From Thraustochytrium sp. TN22 (taxonomy: Eukaryota > Sar > Bigyra > Thraustochytrida > Thraustochytriidae): a stretch of DNA of 64,000 nt. The notes under the pieces are model-generated. The model was not told the DNA's origin, made no database searches, and saw only the letters and a program-made list of their open reading frames with translations. Both the position numbers and the translations under genes were made by a program. This document shows positions 48,888 through 61,169 of the stretch, piece after piece. The DNA is taken from positions 62,001 to 126,000 of the forward strand of contig JABLUY010000074.1 of assembly GCA_013306675.1 (NCBI GenBank). The letters run 5' to 3'. Position 1 is the stretch's first letter. Each line of letters starts with the position of its first letter.

Positions 48888-49812
48888 TTTTCCGTGTGTA
48901 AGAAAGAAAAAGACTGCGATCCTGTCAAGTTGACGCGTGGCGCGCGGCGCGAGTGTTTGTGACAAGGTCATTTGCCCGTGCAAACGCGATGCAGTCTGAG
49001 CGATTGTCTTGTGGTCGTCCTGTAGCGCCATGCGTTGCTGCGTATATCTGATAGCGATCACGTCAGCCACATCATCCATGACATCATCTCGCACCAAAAG
49101 CTACGCTTGGCTTTCTCGTGACAAGCCACGTGCAAGCGGGTTGGTAATTTCAATCAGCAACACAAAAGCAAGGCGCGTGCAGGGACCAGACCGGCCGTCG
49201 GGACTTGTGTGTGCTCGCGCGCCGTTTTCGCTCCTCCAATCACTCTCATTGCGTGCTTGTTTGGTCTGGCACATCACAGGTTCAAGCAGCAGCACGCTTG
49301 TAGGACGGCAAACATCATCGTGGCGCGGCCGGCAGGCGGGGCATTCCCTCGCGCCGCAAGACGCGGGTTGGTGGTCTGTCGCTCGCTTGCTTCTTGCGGT
49401 GCGCGTTGAGCGTGTCACGCTTCGTCGGGACTTGTGTGTGCTCGCGGCGAGTTGCGCGCCGTCATGGTCCAGTCACTCTCATTGCGTGCTTGGTCTCTCT
49501 TGTCTTCTCTCTCCCTTGGAAATAAGAGACGAAGCAAGAGACAAACAAAAGAAAGGTGGGACGTCAAACAAAAGAAAGGTGGGGGACGTAAAACTCGGTT
49601 ACCACGAACGAAACATCAAAAGTTCAAGCAGCAGCACGTTTGTAAGACGGGAATCATCATCTTGCAGGGCGGCAGAGGAGGCCGGCAGGCGGGGCATTCC
49701 CTCGCGCCGTTAGAAGCGGTTGGTGGCCGCTCGCTCGCTTGCCAGCCAGGCGGTGCTCATCAGCAGAGGGTGGTGTTGGACCGTCTTGCGGTGCGCGTTG
49801 AGCGTGTCACGC
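48888..49812. other. Convergent spacer with duplicated beta-tubulin 3' flank
   Basis: About 925 bp between prolyl hydroxylase (+) and beta-tubulin (-). It holds two related copies of a block (about 49197-49425 and 49423-49812), a short tandem ACAAAAGAAAGGTGGGACGT at about 49540-49585, and no gene. Confidence 0.6.
49197..49812. repeat. Tandem duplication of beta-tubulin 3' flank, two copies
   Basis: Shared blocks in the same order in both copies: TCGGGACTTGTGTGTGCTCGC, CACTCTCATTGCGTGCTTG, GTTCAAGCAGCAGCACG.TTGTA, GCGGGGCATTCCCTCGCGCCG and GCGGTGCGCGTTGAGCGTGT. The second copy is longer and its end abuts the beta-tubulin stop codon; the first ends with the same sequence where the second begins. 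Confidence 0.85.
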
Positions 49813-51456
<1,644 letters not shown>

Positions 51457-51850
51457 TTAGTTTCCGCTAGCCGCGCGCTAGCGCGGCCTAGCGCCGAGCC
51501 CTGTCCGTTGCGCGCGGGCGCGCCGCGGGCGGCCGGCCGGCGCGGCGCGGCGCGGCGCCGCCGCCGCGCGGGGCCTCCGGGTTCGCGGCGCGGCGCGGCG
51601 CGAGCGAGCAGCGCGGCGAGAAAGAGCGCAGAAAGAATGAATGAGCAGAGCGGAGGAGAGAGGCGCGGGAGAGAGAGAGGCGCGGACCGGGGGCGGATCT
51701 TTTGAGGAACCCTGACAGACCCTGAGCGGCGCGGCGAGGGCGAGGAGAGGGCGGCGGCGCGCGGGCAGGAGGAGGAGCGGCGGCGCGGAGCGCGGCGAAG
51801 AGGGCGGCTGCCGAGCTCGCTGGCAGCTGGCCGTGGCTGGTGGCCGAAAG

Positions 51851-51907
51851 CGAGGAAGCGCGAAGAAAGCGAGAAAGCGAGAAAGCGAGAAAGCGAGAAA
51901 GCGAGCC
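51851..51907. repeat. GAAAGCGA tandem repeat
   Basis: Six to seven units of GAAAGCGA in the beta-tubulin upstream region. Confidence 0.85.
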
Positions 51908-52842
51908 TCGACTCGCGCCTTGGCGCTGGGTGGGCCGAGCCGGTAACGGCTCGGAGTGGTTAGTTAGTTAGTTAGCGAGCGGCTCGGACTCGGGGCGCCG
52001 CCGCGCGCTGCAGCAGGCTGGTGCGGACGGCGTGAGTGGGTTAGCGGCGGCAGCGACGCGCGCGGAGCGTGACGAAGCCGGGGCGACTCGGATGGCTGGC
52101 TTGGTTGGTCCTGCTTGTGCCTGCGTTTGGTTCGTGGTACGTCAACTACGAGCTGGGCCCAGCTAGGCTAGCTAGCTAGTAGCTTCGCACGGAGGAGTTG
52201 AGGCGAGCGAGGCTGCGCGAGACTGCGCGAGGCTGGTGGGCCGGTGCGGCGAGCCGAGACGCGGCATGGCAAGCCTGGCAAGTCGGCCACCGGACGGGAG
52301 CCTGGCTGTTGGGCTCTGGTTGGTAGTTGGCGGCGTCGCGCCGCGCAGCGGCGCAGGCCTTGCCAACCTTGGGCTCCACTGATGAGCCACGGCGGGATGG
52401 CGTGCAACGGCTCGCGCACACTTCGCGTGCACGTTCGCGTTGAGGTTGAGCTTTTGAGCTTGAGCTTTCAGATGTCTCGGTGGGTCGGACCTCGAGCCAC
52501 CGTGCCGCCGGTGGAGAGCTGAGCTCGGAGGCGGGCCGACCGTCACGAGTCGGAGTCCACTGCACCACACAACCACCTGGCACGGCACTCATGTCGAGCG
52601 CAGGTGCGGGAACTTTGGTGCTTGCGCTCGCTTGCTCGCTTCACATTTGTGTGAAGCCACTCTGTTCTACTTGGTCCTTGCGGGGTGGCTTCGGCATGAC
52701 ACGAGCCCCCGTCTCGCACTGTCAGACGCACTCTCGTCCCCGCCTCGCACTGACAGTCGCACTCTCCTCGTCGTCTCGTCAATCTGACAGTGAGCAAGGA
52801 CAGAAGCACACATGCAAGCAACGGCATGACATAACTAATCAA

Positions 52843-52955
52843 TCGGAAAGAAAAGAAGATTGCTTGATAAGATTACTTGTAACGATTGCTTGATCATCGG
52901 AAAGAAAAGAAGATTGCTTGATCATCGGAAAGAAAAGAAGATTGCTTGATCATGA
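52843..52955. repeat. AT-rich minisatellite, ~27-bp unit
   Basis: Three copies of ATCGGAAAGAAAAGAAGATT plus GCTTGAT, the first separated from the others by a GATAAGATTACTTG variant. The surrounding 120 bp is far less GC-rich than the rest of the window. Confidence 0.9.
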
Positions 52956-53354
52956 CATTGTACCAGCATAGCAACCTTTCGTGGGTTGATTCGGAAAAGG
53001 TATAAATGGGTGGGTCTCTCTCAAGCGCGCGCTGTGGTGGCTTGGATGTCTTGGGTCGCTAGCTAGCTCGCTCGCTCCATTGCAAAGCTTGCTAGCTAGC
53101 TCCATGGTTGGATTCTCTCTCAAGCGCGCTGTGGCTGCCTTGGAGATTTTGAGATCGGAAGTCTCTCTCATTGGTCTCGAGGTGTCGCACGACGCGGAGG
53201 TGCTGGAGCCTGGCAGACTATCTGTTGCACAGGCAGTCCAGACTGGGCGTGCATGGCGTTCATTCGCATTGGTGTTCGCGCATTCGCATTCACATCTGAC
53301 GCATCTGCACTGTGGAGGCTCATGCGTGCGATGGGGCTACGTGATTGATTGATC

Positions 53355-55028
53355 CTACTGCATGGCGCCAGCGGGCTCGGGCTGCCGCATGAGCGCGTCG
53401 CGATACCTGCGCTCCTTGCGCTCCTTGCGGGCGGCAGCGCGAGCTGCACGCTCGCGCTGGCGCTTCGCACGCGCAGGGCGGTAGTAGAGGACGAGGATGG
53501 CGATCACGTTGATGAGCAGGCCCAGACGGGCCACGGCCGTGAACATGCGCACGAAGTCGTGCGCAAAAATGTGCTCGAGCGCGAAGCCGCTCAGGGAGCC
53601 CACCGCGATCTGCGCCACGCCCATGCACGCCGACACCATGGCGACGAGGAAGCCAGAATGGTCGCTGTCCTTCTCGTCTTCGGCGTCGCTCTCGGACTCG
53701 TCCTCCTCCTCGGTGGCGTCCGTGTCGCTCTCGTTAGGGGCATCGGCGCCGTTCGCATTCGCGTTGCCGCCGCCGTTCGCCGCAGACAGCGTCCCGTACG
53801 AGCGGCGCGCAGCCGCGGCAGCCAGCGCGGCGCGCGCCGCGTGCTCCTTGGCGCGGTGGTACAGCGTGCGCACGGCGATGAGCATGTTGTTCACATGCGG
53901 CGGGTAGCAGAGGCCGGCAAGGCCCGCCACGACAATAGTGCCGGCGCCGTCGCCGAAGAGCGGCAGCAGCAGCATGGACAGGCCGTAGAGCAGCTGCGCC
54001 GAGAAGTAGACTATCCGGGGGCCGTAGCGCACATTCAAAGCGCGGAGCCGAAAGCTAACCAGGAAGCTCAGCAGCGCGCCCAGCGCGAGGCCGGCGAAGC
54101 TCGTCCGCAGATGGAGCGAGCTCGTGATCTGCACCGTGCTGGTCCACGCCGAGGTCCAGTACAGGTCCTTCAGCATGATCTGGATCCAGCCGAACCAGTG
54201 CACCACGAGCAGCACGCCTCTCCGCCACGGCAGCGACTGCCAGGTGATCTCTGGCGTCACCAAATTGAGCATGGGCAGGCTGTCGTGGCCCTCCGAGGCC
54301 GGGCTCGGGTCCTCCACGTCGAGCACGGTCTCGCTCGACTCCATGAGCGGGTCCACCTCAGCGTGGTCCTTTTCTGAGCGCTCGGAGGGCGCCAGGCAGA
54401 GCAGCGTCGATGTGCACACCACGAGCACCACGGCCGCGCAAAGTGCCAGGCCCACCAGGTGGTTCGCCGGCGCTGACGTGATGGGCACGTGCGAGAAGGA
54501 CCGCACGTCGAGCATGTAGCCCACCGGGAAGGCGCCCAACAGCATGGCAAAGAGGCGGCCCGCCATTTGGAACCGCGAGAAGCGCGCGTTGAGCTCGTTG
54601 CGCCGATCCGGGTCGCGCAGCGTCAGGTCCTCAATCATGGCGCGCGACGGCACTAGCAAGGCGTCGTGGCTGCAGTCGCTGATGGCGAACCCGGTCACCG
54701 CCAGGAGCGCCACCGCCGTCTGCGTGTCGGCCAATCGGTACGAGAGCATGAGGAGCGTCAGCCCGAGCAGGCCTGTCAAGGCCAGCGCGCCCAGGAATGG
54801 CTTGCGCCGCCCCAGCGAGTCACTGAACGCGCCAACGCCCAGCTGCAGCCCCACGCCCAGGATTGGGTTCACCAGGTACGCGAACCCCGTGTACTTGAGT
54901 GGCACATTCAGCCACAGCAGGTACGGCACGATAGTCGACTCCTGCACGGCCCACGTGAACTCCACCGCCAGGCCGACAAGCCCGGCCCACTGCGCCACCA
55001 TCTCTCGCCCATGATCGTCGTCCGACAT
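53355..55028 (-). CDS. SLC45-like/sucrose-proton symporter family MFS transporter
   Basis: A 557-residue membrane protein of the major facilitator superfamily with about 12 hydrophobic segments. The N-terminal half has the GPH/SLC45 pattern: LVGLAVEFTWAVQESTIVPYLLWL, PILGVGLQLGVGAFSDSLGRRKPFL and CSHDALLVPSRAMIEDL. DxxGRRKP in loop 2-3 is the MFS signature. A central acidic loop (SESDAEDEKDSDH) lies before the last membrane segments, and the C-terminus is basic. Animal SLC45 and plant SUC proteins transport sugars with protons; the substrate here is unknown. The start is an ATG after a repeated GATCTCTCGATCGAT sequence. Confidence 0.85.
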   Translation of the reverse strand: MSDDDHGREMVAQWAGLVGLAVEFTWAVQESTIVPYLLWLNVPLKYTGFAYLVNPILGVGLQLGVGAFSDSLGRRKPFLGALALTGLLGLTLLMLSYRLADTQTAVALLAVTGFAISDCSHDALLVPSRAMIEDLTLRDPDRRNELNARFSRFQMAGRLFAMLLGAFPVGYMLDVRSFSHVPITSAPANHLVGLALCAAVVLVVCTSTLLCLAPSERSEKDHAEVDPLMESSETVLDVEDPSPASEGHDSLPMLNLVTPEITWQSLPWRRGVLLVVHWFGWIQIMLKDLYWTSAWTSTVQITSSLHLRTSFAGLALGALLSFLVSFRLRALNVRYGPRIVYFSAQLLYGLSMLLLPLFGDGAGTIVVAGLAGLCYPPHVNNMLIAVRTLYHRAKEHAARAALAAAAARRSYGTLSAANGGGNANANGADAPNESDTDATEEEDESESDAEDEKDSDHSGFLVAMVSACMGVAQIAVGSLSGFALEHIFAHDFVRMFTAVARLGLLINVIAILVLYYRPARAKRQRERAARAAARKERKERRYRDALMRQPEPAGAMQ

Positions 55029-55659
55029 CCTCTCGACCCGATCGAAGATCTCTCGATCGATGATCTCTCGATCGATGATCTCGACGACCTGATCGGTACC
55101 TTGCCTGCGCGCGCTTTGCTCGCTTGCTTGCCTGCTTGCCTGCTTGCCTGCCTGCGCTGCTCACTCGCCCCTGTCCTGCACCTCGCTCGCGGCCGTCAGC
55201 CCCCGAGCCGAGGCGAAGATACGCGCCCCCCTCGCGCCCCGCAGACGTCGCTCAGCCGCGCCCACGGCGCCGCAGCCGCTCCAGCGCCGCAGAGGCTCGT
55301 CCCCGCTCCCGCTCTGCCGCCCCGCGCAGCCGCGCGGCGGACCTCGCGCGCCGGCCGGCGGTCTGCCGCGCCGGGCGCGCCTGCCCGACGCTCGAGGCGC
55401 CGTCGCCCGTCTTTTGGAGGCCCGCCGCCCCGGGGTCACCCACCCGCGCACCCGCGTGTGCGCGCGAAGCAGAAGCAGTACAGCGCGAATCAGCCTGAGC
55501 GATTCCAGTGCTGTGTGGCGGCGCATCGCGAAGCGCCCGAAGAGGCGCGCGGGGCACCCGGCTCCCTGGATCAGTGGTGATGGATCGGGTGGCGGCGCTG
55601 CGCGTGCAGAGGCAGAGCTGCCGGTGCCGCCGGTGGCTGGTGCTGCTGGCGGCTGCCAG

Positions 55660-55692
<33 letters not shown>
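55660..55692. repeat. GGCT tetranucleotide microsatellite
   Basis: Seven to eight perfect GGCT units. Confidence 0.9.
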
Positions 55693-55695
<3 letters not shown>

Positions 55696-57331
55696 CATGC
55701 GCGCAAAAGGCAAGAGAGAGCGGGCGTCGGAGCCGAGCTTGCGTGCGCCGTGCAGTGCAGTGAAGAGGGAGCGAGCGAGCCTCCCAGCTGGCTCCCACGA
55801 GTGCTGCGCTGACCGCGGTCCGAGTCGTGCCAGCCACTCCTACACTCTGTAACACTCATCAGGCTGGCAAGCTCAAGTTAGCCAACGTTAGGCCTCTAGA
55901 GACTCGCAGCGTGGCGCGGCGTCAGCCACTGCACGGCGACTGGGCTCACTGTCAGTGCCAGTCTCGTGGCACGCATGTGGTGAGAGACGTGTGGAGAAGC
56001 GGACGGCCTTGTGTGGCATGTAGGGGGCACGGGAAGGCACGGAAGTCCTTGGACGATCGATGGCAGAGGAGGAAGCCCTGCCGCAACTTGACCTGGCAGA
56101 TGAAGTGAGCCCGGTAGTCAGGCGAGCGTAAACTGCGGGATCGTCACAGCCTGAGCTTGTTGAACACGCGAGCGGTCACCGTCACAGAGTCAGGGCCACT
56201 GCAGACGAGCTTTGCTCGCCATCGAAGTCATTGCGACCTCTAAGTTAGAGGCTCTTGCTGCCCTGCAGTGGCCGGCCTCCAGCTAGCTACCACTGATGTA
56301 AGCAGCAAGGGCCTTTCCGCCAGCCCAGGTGGCTGGCTACTAGTACAAGCATCAACATCTTCGCACTGGCATCGGCAACGGCTGAGCCAGGCAAGCTGCA
56401 CTGCACTGGCAGGCAGAAGCAGCGCTGCCTCGTTATCGTCAGGCCCACAAGAGAGCTTGCGTGCAATGTTTGCCGCGCGCGCAGGGCACACAGCACAATC
56501 CCGCGAGCAACTCAGCGTGTGTCTCCTAGCCTGGCGATGCCCGCGATCTTGACGTTGCGGCTGGTCAGTTGGCAGGCAGGCTTGCGCCAGCCGCAGCCCA
56601 AAAAGTCGAGCGTGCGCCGCGGCCGCGTCTTGCGCCAATGCGCCGCGATCTTTCGGACGGCTCGGAAGATCTCCGGCCGGAGGCGGGCCGAAAGACGCAG
56701 AGGCCTCGCCCGGCTCGCCGCCCACGTCACGAGCCAGCACGAGCCACCTTTCCACCTCGTCCGAGCTCTGTCCGTTGTTTCCTGCTTGCCTTGCCTTTTA
56801 GCTGCCAGCTGTAGAGGCCTGCAAGTTAGTAAAGGCCGGCAAAGGCTTGCGGCCAGTGGCCACAGGCTCAAGCCAGCGGCGGCGGCAGCCAGGGTGTGCG
56901 TCCGTTCTCCCCGCTGCAATCGAGCCATCGTCGAGCCCGCGCTGCTCCGCTCCGAGTCCGCTTCGCGCCGTGGCCGCTCCATCCCGTCGCCAGGCCGATC
57001 ACGGCGCAGCGTGACGTACTGTACTACTGGCAGCGCAGCCGCGGCGCCCTCCTCGCCACCGTGCCAGCTCTCTACTAGCTAGAAACGCGGCCATTGCTGT
57101 GCCGAATGGCTGACGACCTCGAAGCGCTGCCCGCTGGCTTGCTGGTACGCGCTGCAGGTACGTGGACGCTGTCACGGTGGCAGGCCGGAGGCCACCAATG
57201 ACCATGGTGACTGGGAAGGGCCGGGGGGAGGGAAGGGCTCGTCTAGTAGGCCTAGGCCTTAGTTACATAATTTTACATTCTGACTGACGACGTGACGCGG
57301 CGGCTGCTGCAGCCCGCAGCAGAACCGCAAC

Positions 57332-57339
57332 TGACGTCA
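57332..57339. promoter_or_regulatory. CRE-like palindrome TGACGTCA
   Basis: TGACGTCA, the classical bZIP (CREB/ATF) site, lies 150 bp upstream of the first helicase-like start and is followed by GGTGACGG. Functional use is not shown. Confidence 0.3.
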
Positions 57340-57489
57340 CGGTGACGGGGCGACTAGGCCTAGGAGGCCTGGCCCACGAGCAGTGGATTCTGTGCACCAA
57401 GTGCAGGGCCGCGGGACAGGGCCGCAACATAGTTTGGTGGAGGGCGTGACACAACGAAGACCCTGCGAGGCGTGTGGCGGCCTGCTGGG

Positions 57490-60345
57490 ATGGGCGACGA
57501 GCACGAGGAGCCCAGTGGCTCCTCGTCGCGCAGTGCCAGTGGCTGCTCCGAGTCGTCGCGCGGTGGCTGCTCGTCGCGCAGCGGGTGCGCGACGCTCAGC
57601 GATGACTTGCCGCAAGACGTGAACGGTCGCGGCGTGCGCGAAAGCGCTGCCAGTGAGATTTCGGACGACTCGGACGACGAGGGCATCGGCATCTCGGATG
57701 AGTCGGACGAAGAATACGAGGACGAGGACGAGAAGAAGCAGCAGCGTGTGGAGAAGACCAAGACCCTTGTAGAGGAGGTCTTCAAGGATTACGAGGTTCA
57801 AGATTGGTCGGAGGACGAAAGCCGGGCCTTCGCGCTGGGTCACACGTCGGACGAGGTGCAGCAAAAGGCGGCCTTAGCGATGAGCATTGCCGAGCTTGCC
57901 CAGGCGCAACAAACCCCAGACTCGCTGGTTCGTATCGGCTTTGCCATCGAGATCATGCGCGGTGAGCCGGAGGCAAGGGACCTGCTCAATACGAGCTCCG
58001 ATACCTTTGAGGAGTTCTGGAAGGCGGACTCCTGCTTTGTCTCCTTCAAAACGCACTGGAGCAAACTGCGTTACGCGGTGGTGCTGCGCAGCCTCGTCCT
58101 GGGTCAAAACAAGCCAGTGGTCTTGCTCCTGGACACCAAGAACCAGGGAAAGTACGACATCGACTCCGCCGTCTCCTGGCTGAATGACGCTTACGTGAGC
58201 ATCTTGAAACCGCACAAGCTTCAGGATGAGCGGCCTCGGCAGCTGGTAGTCGTGAAAAACTTAGCCAGCACCAAGCTTCCCAAGACGGGCGTACAGAACG
58301 GTGCAGTCGTCTTTTACATGCGCATCTTCAGGACGGACTCACTCAAGACGCTCCCAGAGAGGCACATCCGGAAACGCAAGGCCATGGTAGTCCTCGTGGA
58401 GGCAAATGAGGTGCTCGGTAGCGTGGAGATTCAGGAATTGGTGCAACGCTGGGCCCAGAAGTACGGCCTTGCACTGACTTTCGTGAGCGCAACGCCCGAG
58501 TCGCATCGCTGCGTGGCCAAAGCGCTCGGTAGCCCACTGCGGCGCGTAAATGTCCTGGCCCGAGAGGGTTACTTCCTCAGCATTGAAGTCGACGAGAACG
58601 GCGCGGCGCCTGCTGCAGATGAGAAGCGGGTTTTCCCCGTGAGGTATCAGACTCTGGAGCGGTCCGAGACGCCTGTGGGAGAGGCCGATGCGGACAACCT
58701 GCTGCTTGCCGACGCCACCCTTGACTCTCTGAGGCTCGCGTTCCCGCACCATAGCTTCATCGGCGGCGACTCGGCGCGAGCACTCTTCAAGTTCGATGCT
58801 GAGTCAAGCCGCGGCAAACGCTCGCCGATAGACGCTCGCTATGTCGAGCACCTGCGCAAGATTGTCTCGGCGCGGCACTCCAGCTGCACGCTCGCTCTCA
58901 ACCCGTTCAGGTCCGTGGAAAGGAAAGTCTTCACTTCGAAGAGCAGCAAACCAGGCAAGCGAAAGACGCTCCGATGGACGGAGACCACGCAGAGCAAGAC
59001 GGCGGGTCACATGCGCTTGGCACGATGGCTGGCCAGAACCGCAGAAGCAAGCAGCCGCGCGCAGCCCGACGTGAAGCCTTCAGTTGCAACGTGCGCACTG
59101 TACACGGTCTGCCGCGACTCGCGCCAGTACCAGAAGCCGCGCCTTTTCCTCAATTTTTGGCTCTTGCGAGCCCTCGCCAAGATCGGCTCGGACTCGCTGG
59201 ATACCTTCGTGAAGGGCATCTTCGAGCCCAAATTTATCGGCGAGGCGCAGGAGCAGCAGGACAAGTGCCGTGGAGGCGCGCCCCTCATGGCGCAGGACCA
59301 GAAGCGACAGCAAGATGAACGCGAAAAACTCGTTCGCGAGCTGAAAGAGATCCGCATCGATGCCAGGAAACTTCTCAACTCCAGCGAAGATACCAAGAAA
59401 CTCCCCAACTCCAGGAAGGCCCGGCTTTTGAGCCACGGAAGCAGCATCTTCTCCTTCTGCCTCGGCAAGCACCCTCTCGGGCTAGACAAGATCCTCGCTC
59501 TTGTGCGGGCCTTGCACGAGCAGCGCTTCAAGGAGCCAGGCGCCTACAGCCAAAAGCCCCTCAAAATCGCGGTCGTTGGCTGGGACGACCTCGGACAGTC
59601 CGTCGACGCGCACAGCGCGTGCGGCGAGGTTCAGGTCACCGACCTCGTCTACCTCAGCCCCCGCACTAAGCACGTCAAGCACGCTGCCCTCAAGGAGAGA
59701 ACGCTGCTGCTCAGGAGACTTGGCAGTGTCAATCACGGCCTCAACACGTCGGCCTTCTACAAGTCCGCTTTCCCCGGCTCGAAGACCCACGCCGACCGCC
59801 GGCCTCGCGTCTTCGTGCCGGAGCGCGTCATGACCATCTGCGCGGGCAAGGGCGTGCAGACTGAACAGCTCTACGAGGACGTCGCGCTTCCTGCAGTGTT
59901 GCCTGTACGGGTGGCCGAGGGCCCAGCGGCCACTGCAGTCGCCCCGATCCGCATCCCGTCGTCGCCGGCCTTCGCGCGTGGGTCGCCACAGAAGCGGCTG
60001 CGAGTACGTCAGGACTGCGACGTAGAATCCTTCTTCGCACGCTGGGCCAAAGATCAAGGTCTGCCGCACAGTGCTACGGCCTCTCTCGTCGCATCGCTCC
60101 ACCCGCACGCGCAGGCGCACCTTTCCCTCAAGGAGGTTCGCATGCGGCTTGCGAGTGTTTCGCCGCAGAGCGAGGTGGTGGCGCGCTTCCTCGACGACGA
60201 AGGCGCCTGGCGCAATTTGCTCTCGACGTCATTGCGCAGCCCATCGCCCAAGCAACCCCGCACGCATCGCTTGAGTCCATCCTCCAGCACTCGGCCGGGC
60301 TTTAGTTCCTGGACCTTGGCATCTTCGCCTGGCCCCGACTGTTAA
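57490..60345 (+). CDS. Helicase-like paralogue with decayed ATPase motifs
   Basis: A 951-residue protein, collinear with its downstream neighbour (61170-63800). After an acidic Ser-rich lead, shared blocks include LVRIGFAIEIMRGEPEARDLLN and VVLRSLVLG. The ATPase sites are altered: the P-loop position reads HWSKLR (Lys192 kept, both glycines lost), the DEAH position reads VEAN (Val303), and LGS with Ser746 stands where the sibling has LGR. FVSATPESH (motif III-like) remains. The second half has KPLKIAVVGWDDLGQSVDA and EVQVTDLVYLS. It is likely a non-hydrolysing sibling that keeps its fold, perhaps as a partner. Start: first ATG. Confidence 0.75.
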   Translation: MGDEHEEPSGSSSRSASGCSESSRGGCSSRSGCATLSDDLPQDVNGRGVRESAASEISDDSDDEGIGISDESDEEYEDEDEKKQQRVEKTKTLVEEVFKDYEVQDWSEDESRAFALGHTSDEVQQKAALAMSIAELAQAQQTPDSLVRIGFAIEIMRGEPEARDLLNTSSDTFEEFWKADSCFVSFKTHWSKLRYAVVLRSLVLGQNKPVVLLLDTKNQGKYDIDSAVSWLNDAYVSILKPHKLQDERPRQLVVVKNLASTKLPKTGVQNGAVVFYMRIFRTDSLKTLPERHIRKRKAMVVLVEANEVLGSVEIQELVQRWAQKYGLALTFVSATPESHRCVAKALGSPLRRVNVLAREGYFLSIEVDENGAAPAADEKRVFPVRYQTLERSETPVGEADADNLLLADATLDSLRLAFPHHSFIGGDSARALFKFDAESSRGKRSPIDARYVEHLRKIVSARHSSCTLALNPFRSVERKVFTSKSSKPGKRKTLRWTETTQSKTAGHMRLARWLARTAEASSRAQPDVKPSVATCALYTVCRDSRQYQKPRLFLNFWLLRALAKIGSDSLDTFVKGIFEPKFIGEAQEQQDKCRGGAPLMAQDQKRQQDEREKLVRELKEIRIDARKLLNSSEDTKKLPNSRKARLLSHGSSIFSFCLGKHPLGLDKILALVRALHEQRFKEPGAYSQKPLKIAVVGWDDLGQSVDAHSACGEVQVTDLVYLSPRTKHVKHAALKERTLLLRRLGSVNHGLNTSAFYKSAFPGSKTHADRRPRVFVPERVMTICAGKGVQTEQLYEDVALPAVLPVRVAEGPAATAVAPIRIPSSPAFARGSPQKRLRVRQDCDVESFFARWAKDQGLPHSATASLVASLHPHAQAHLSLKEVRMRLASVSPQSEVVARFLDDEGAWRNLLSTSLRSPSPKQPRTHRLSPSSSTRPGFSSWTLASSPGPDC

Positions 60346-61169
60346 CTTGCTCTTCGCACCCCGTGGGGAATCACATTGTAAATAACCTTAAGCCTGAAAG
60401 AAGATTGGACATGTCTCGGACAGCTTCGCAGCGCCCAAAGCGTCGCGGTGGTGCGGCACTGCGGCACAAGCGCGGCCCCTGGGCCCTGCGTGAAAGACCT
60501 CCTGCGCGATGCGATGAGCGCCAGCCACGCGCCGCGCGCTGGTCCTGTATCCGTGCCGCGCACGTTCCGCACACGTTCCCTCCAATTAGCCACCAACAAT
60601 CGAGCTGCCAGTGCGAGCAAGCTGGCCACGCGCTCACCCCGGCCGTGACTAGCGCAGCACTGTATCTTCTATCTATCCCGGCGGCGCGATCGCAGCCTCG
60701 CCAGCCTCCTCCTCCACCATGAGCGCCGCGAGCGGGGGAGCGAGCCCAAGATCGAGTTCATTGCCCGTCGCTCGCTCGCCCTCTCGCTCGCCCTCTCGCT
60801 CGCGCTCTCGCTCGGCCCCTCGCTTGCCCCTGCTGGGCGTAGCTAGCTAGCTTGCGCCCTCGAGCTAGCTTGCTTGCTCGGGCACGCTCGCTTGCTCCCG
60901 CGAGCCCGCCGCACCGCAATCGCACGCGGGTCTCACGGCGCTCCCGCTCCCGTCGCGCTCCCTCCTCGGCGCTCGCCCAGCTTCCAGTTACAGTCTGACC
61001 AGACTATGGGCGCGTCCCGCAAGACGCGCGGCGGCGGCGGCGCGGCGCCCCCGGGCCTCGGCAGCAGACCCGAAAGAGCCAAGGCAAGCGAGGCCCCGCA
61101 CCGCACGCGCGCAGCAGCGGCGAGCAAGACCTGACCGTGAGTGACCCCGCGCATCGCGCGGCAGGCAGC
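60346..61169. other. Spacer between the two helicase-like genes
   Basis: About 820 bp. It includes a CTCGCCCTCTCGCTCG repeat (60770-60830) and GCTAGCTAGC palindromes. A short frame starting ATG at 61004 ends at 61134 and may be an upstream ORF or an unspliced first exon; it resembles nothing known. Confidence 0.45.

Larger units (their letters stand above)
55029..57489. other. Long gene-free region before the helicase-like pair
   Basis: About 2.46 kb with no recognised gene. Seen: GATCTCTCGATCGAT tandem units (55044-55085), a GGCT run (about 55660-55692), an inverted pair of TAGGCCTAGGCC-type sequences (57243-57262 and 57352-57370) and a TGACGTCA palindrome (57332-57339) in the upstream region of the first helicase-like gene. 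Several frames of 60-190 residues exist but none resembles a protein. Confidence 0.5.

Noticed and set aside
47580-49097. 505-residue antisense frame over prolyl hydroxylase
   Set aside because: Shadow of the plus-strand gene, which has all catalytic residues.
49260-49300. tRNA-like GTTCAAGC
   Set aside because: No matching A-box or cloverleaf could be drawn; the sequence is part of the duplicated tubulin flank.
56519-57082. 187-residue frame upstream of the helicase pair
   Set aside because: No family match by eye, competing frames of similar size on both strands, and Ser/Arg/Ala-rich composition.
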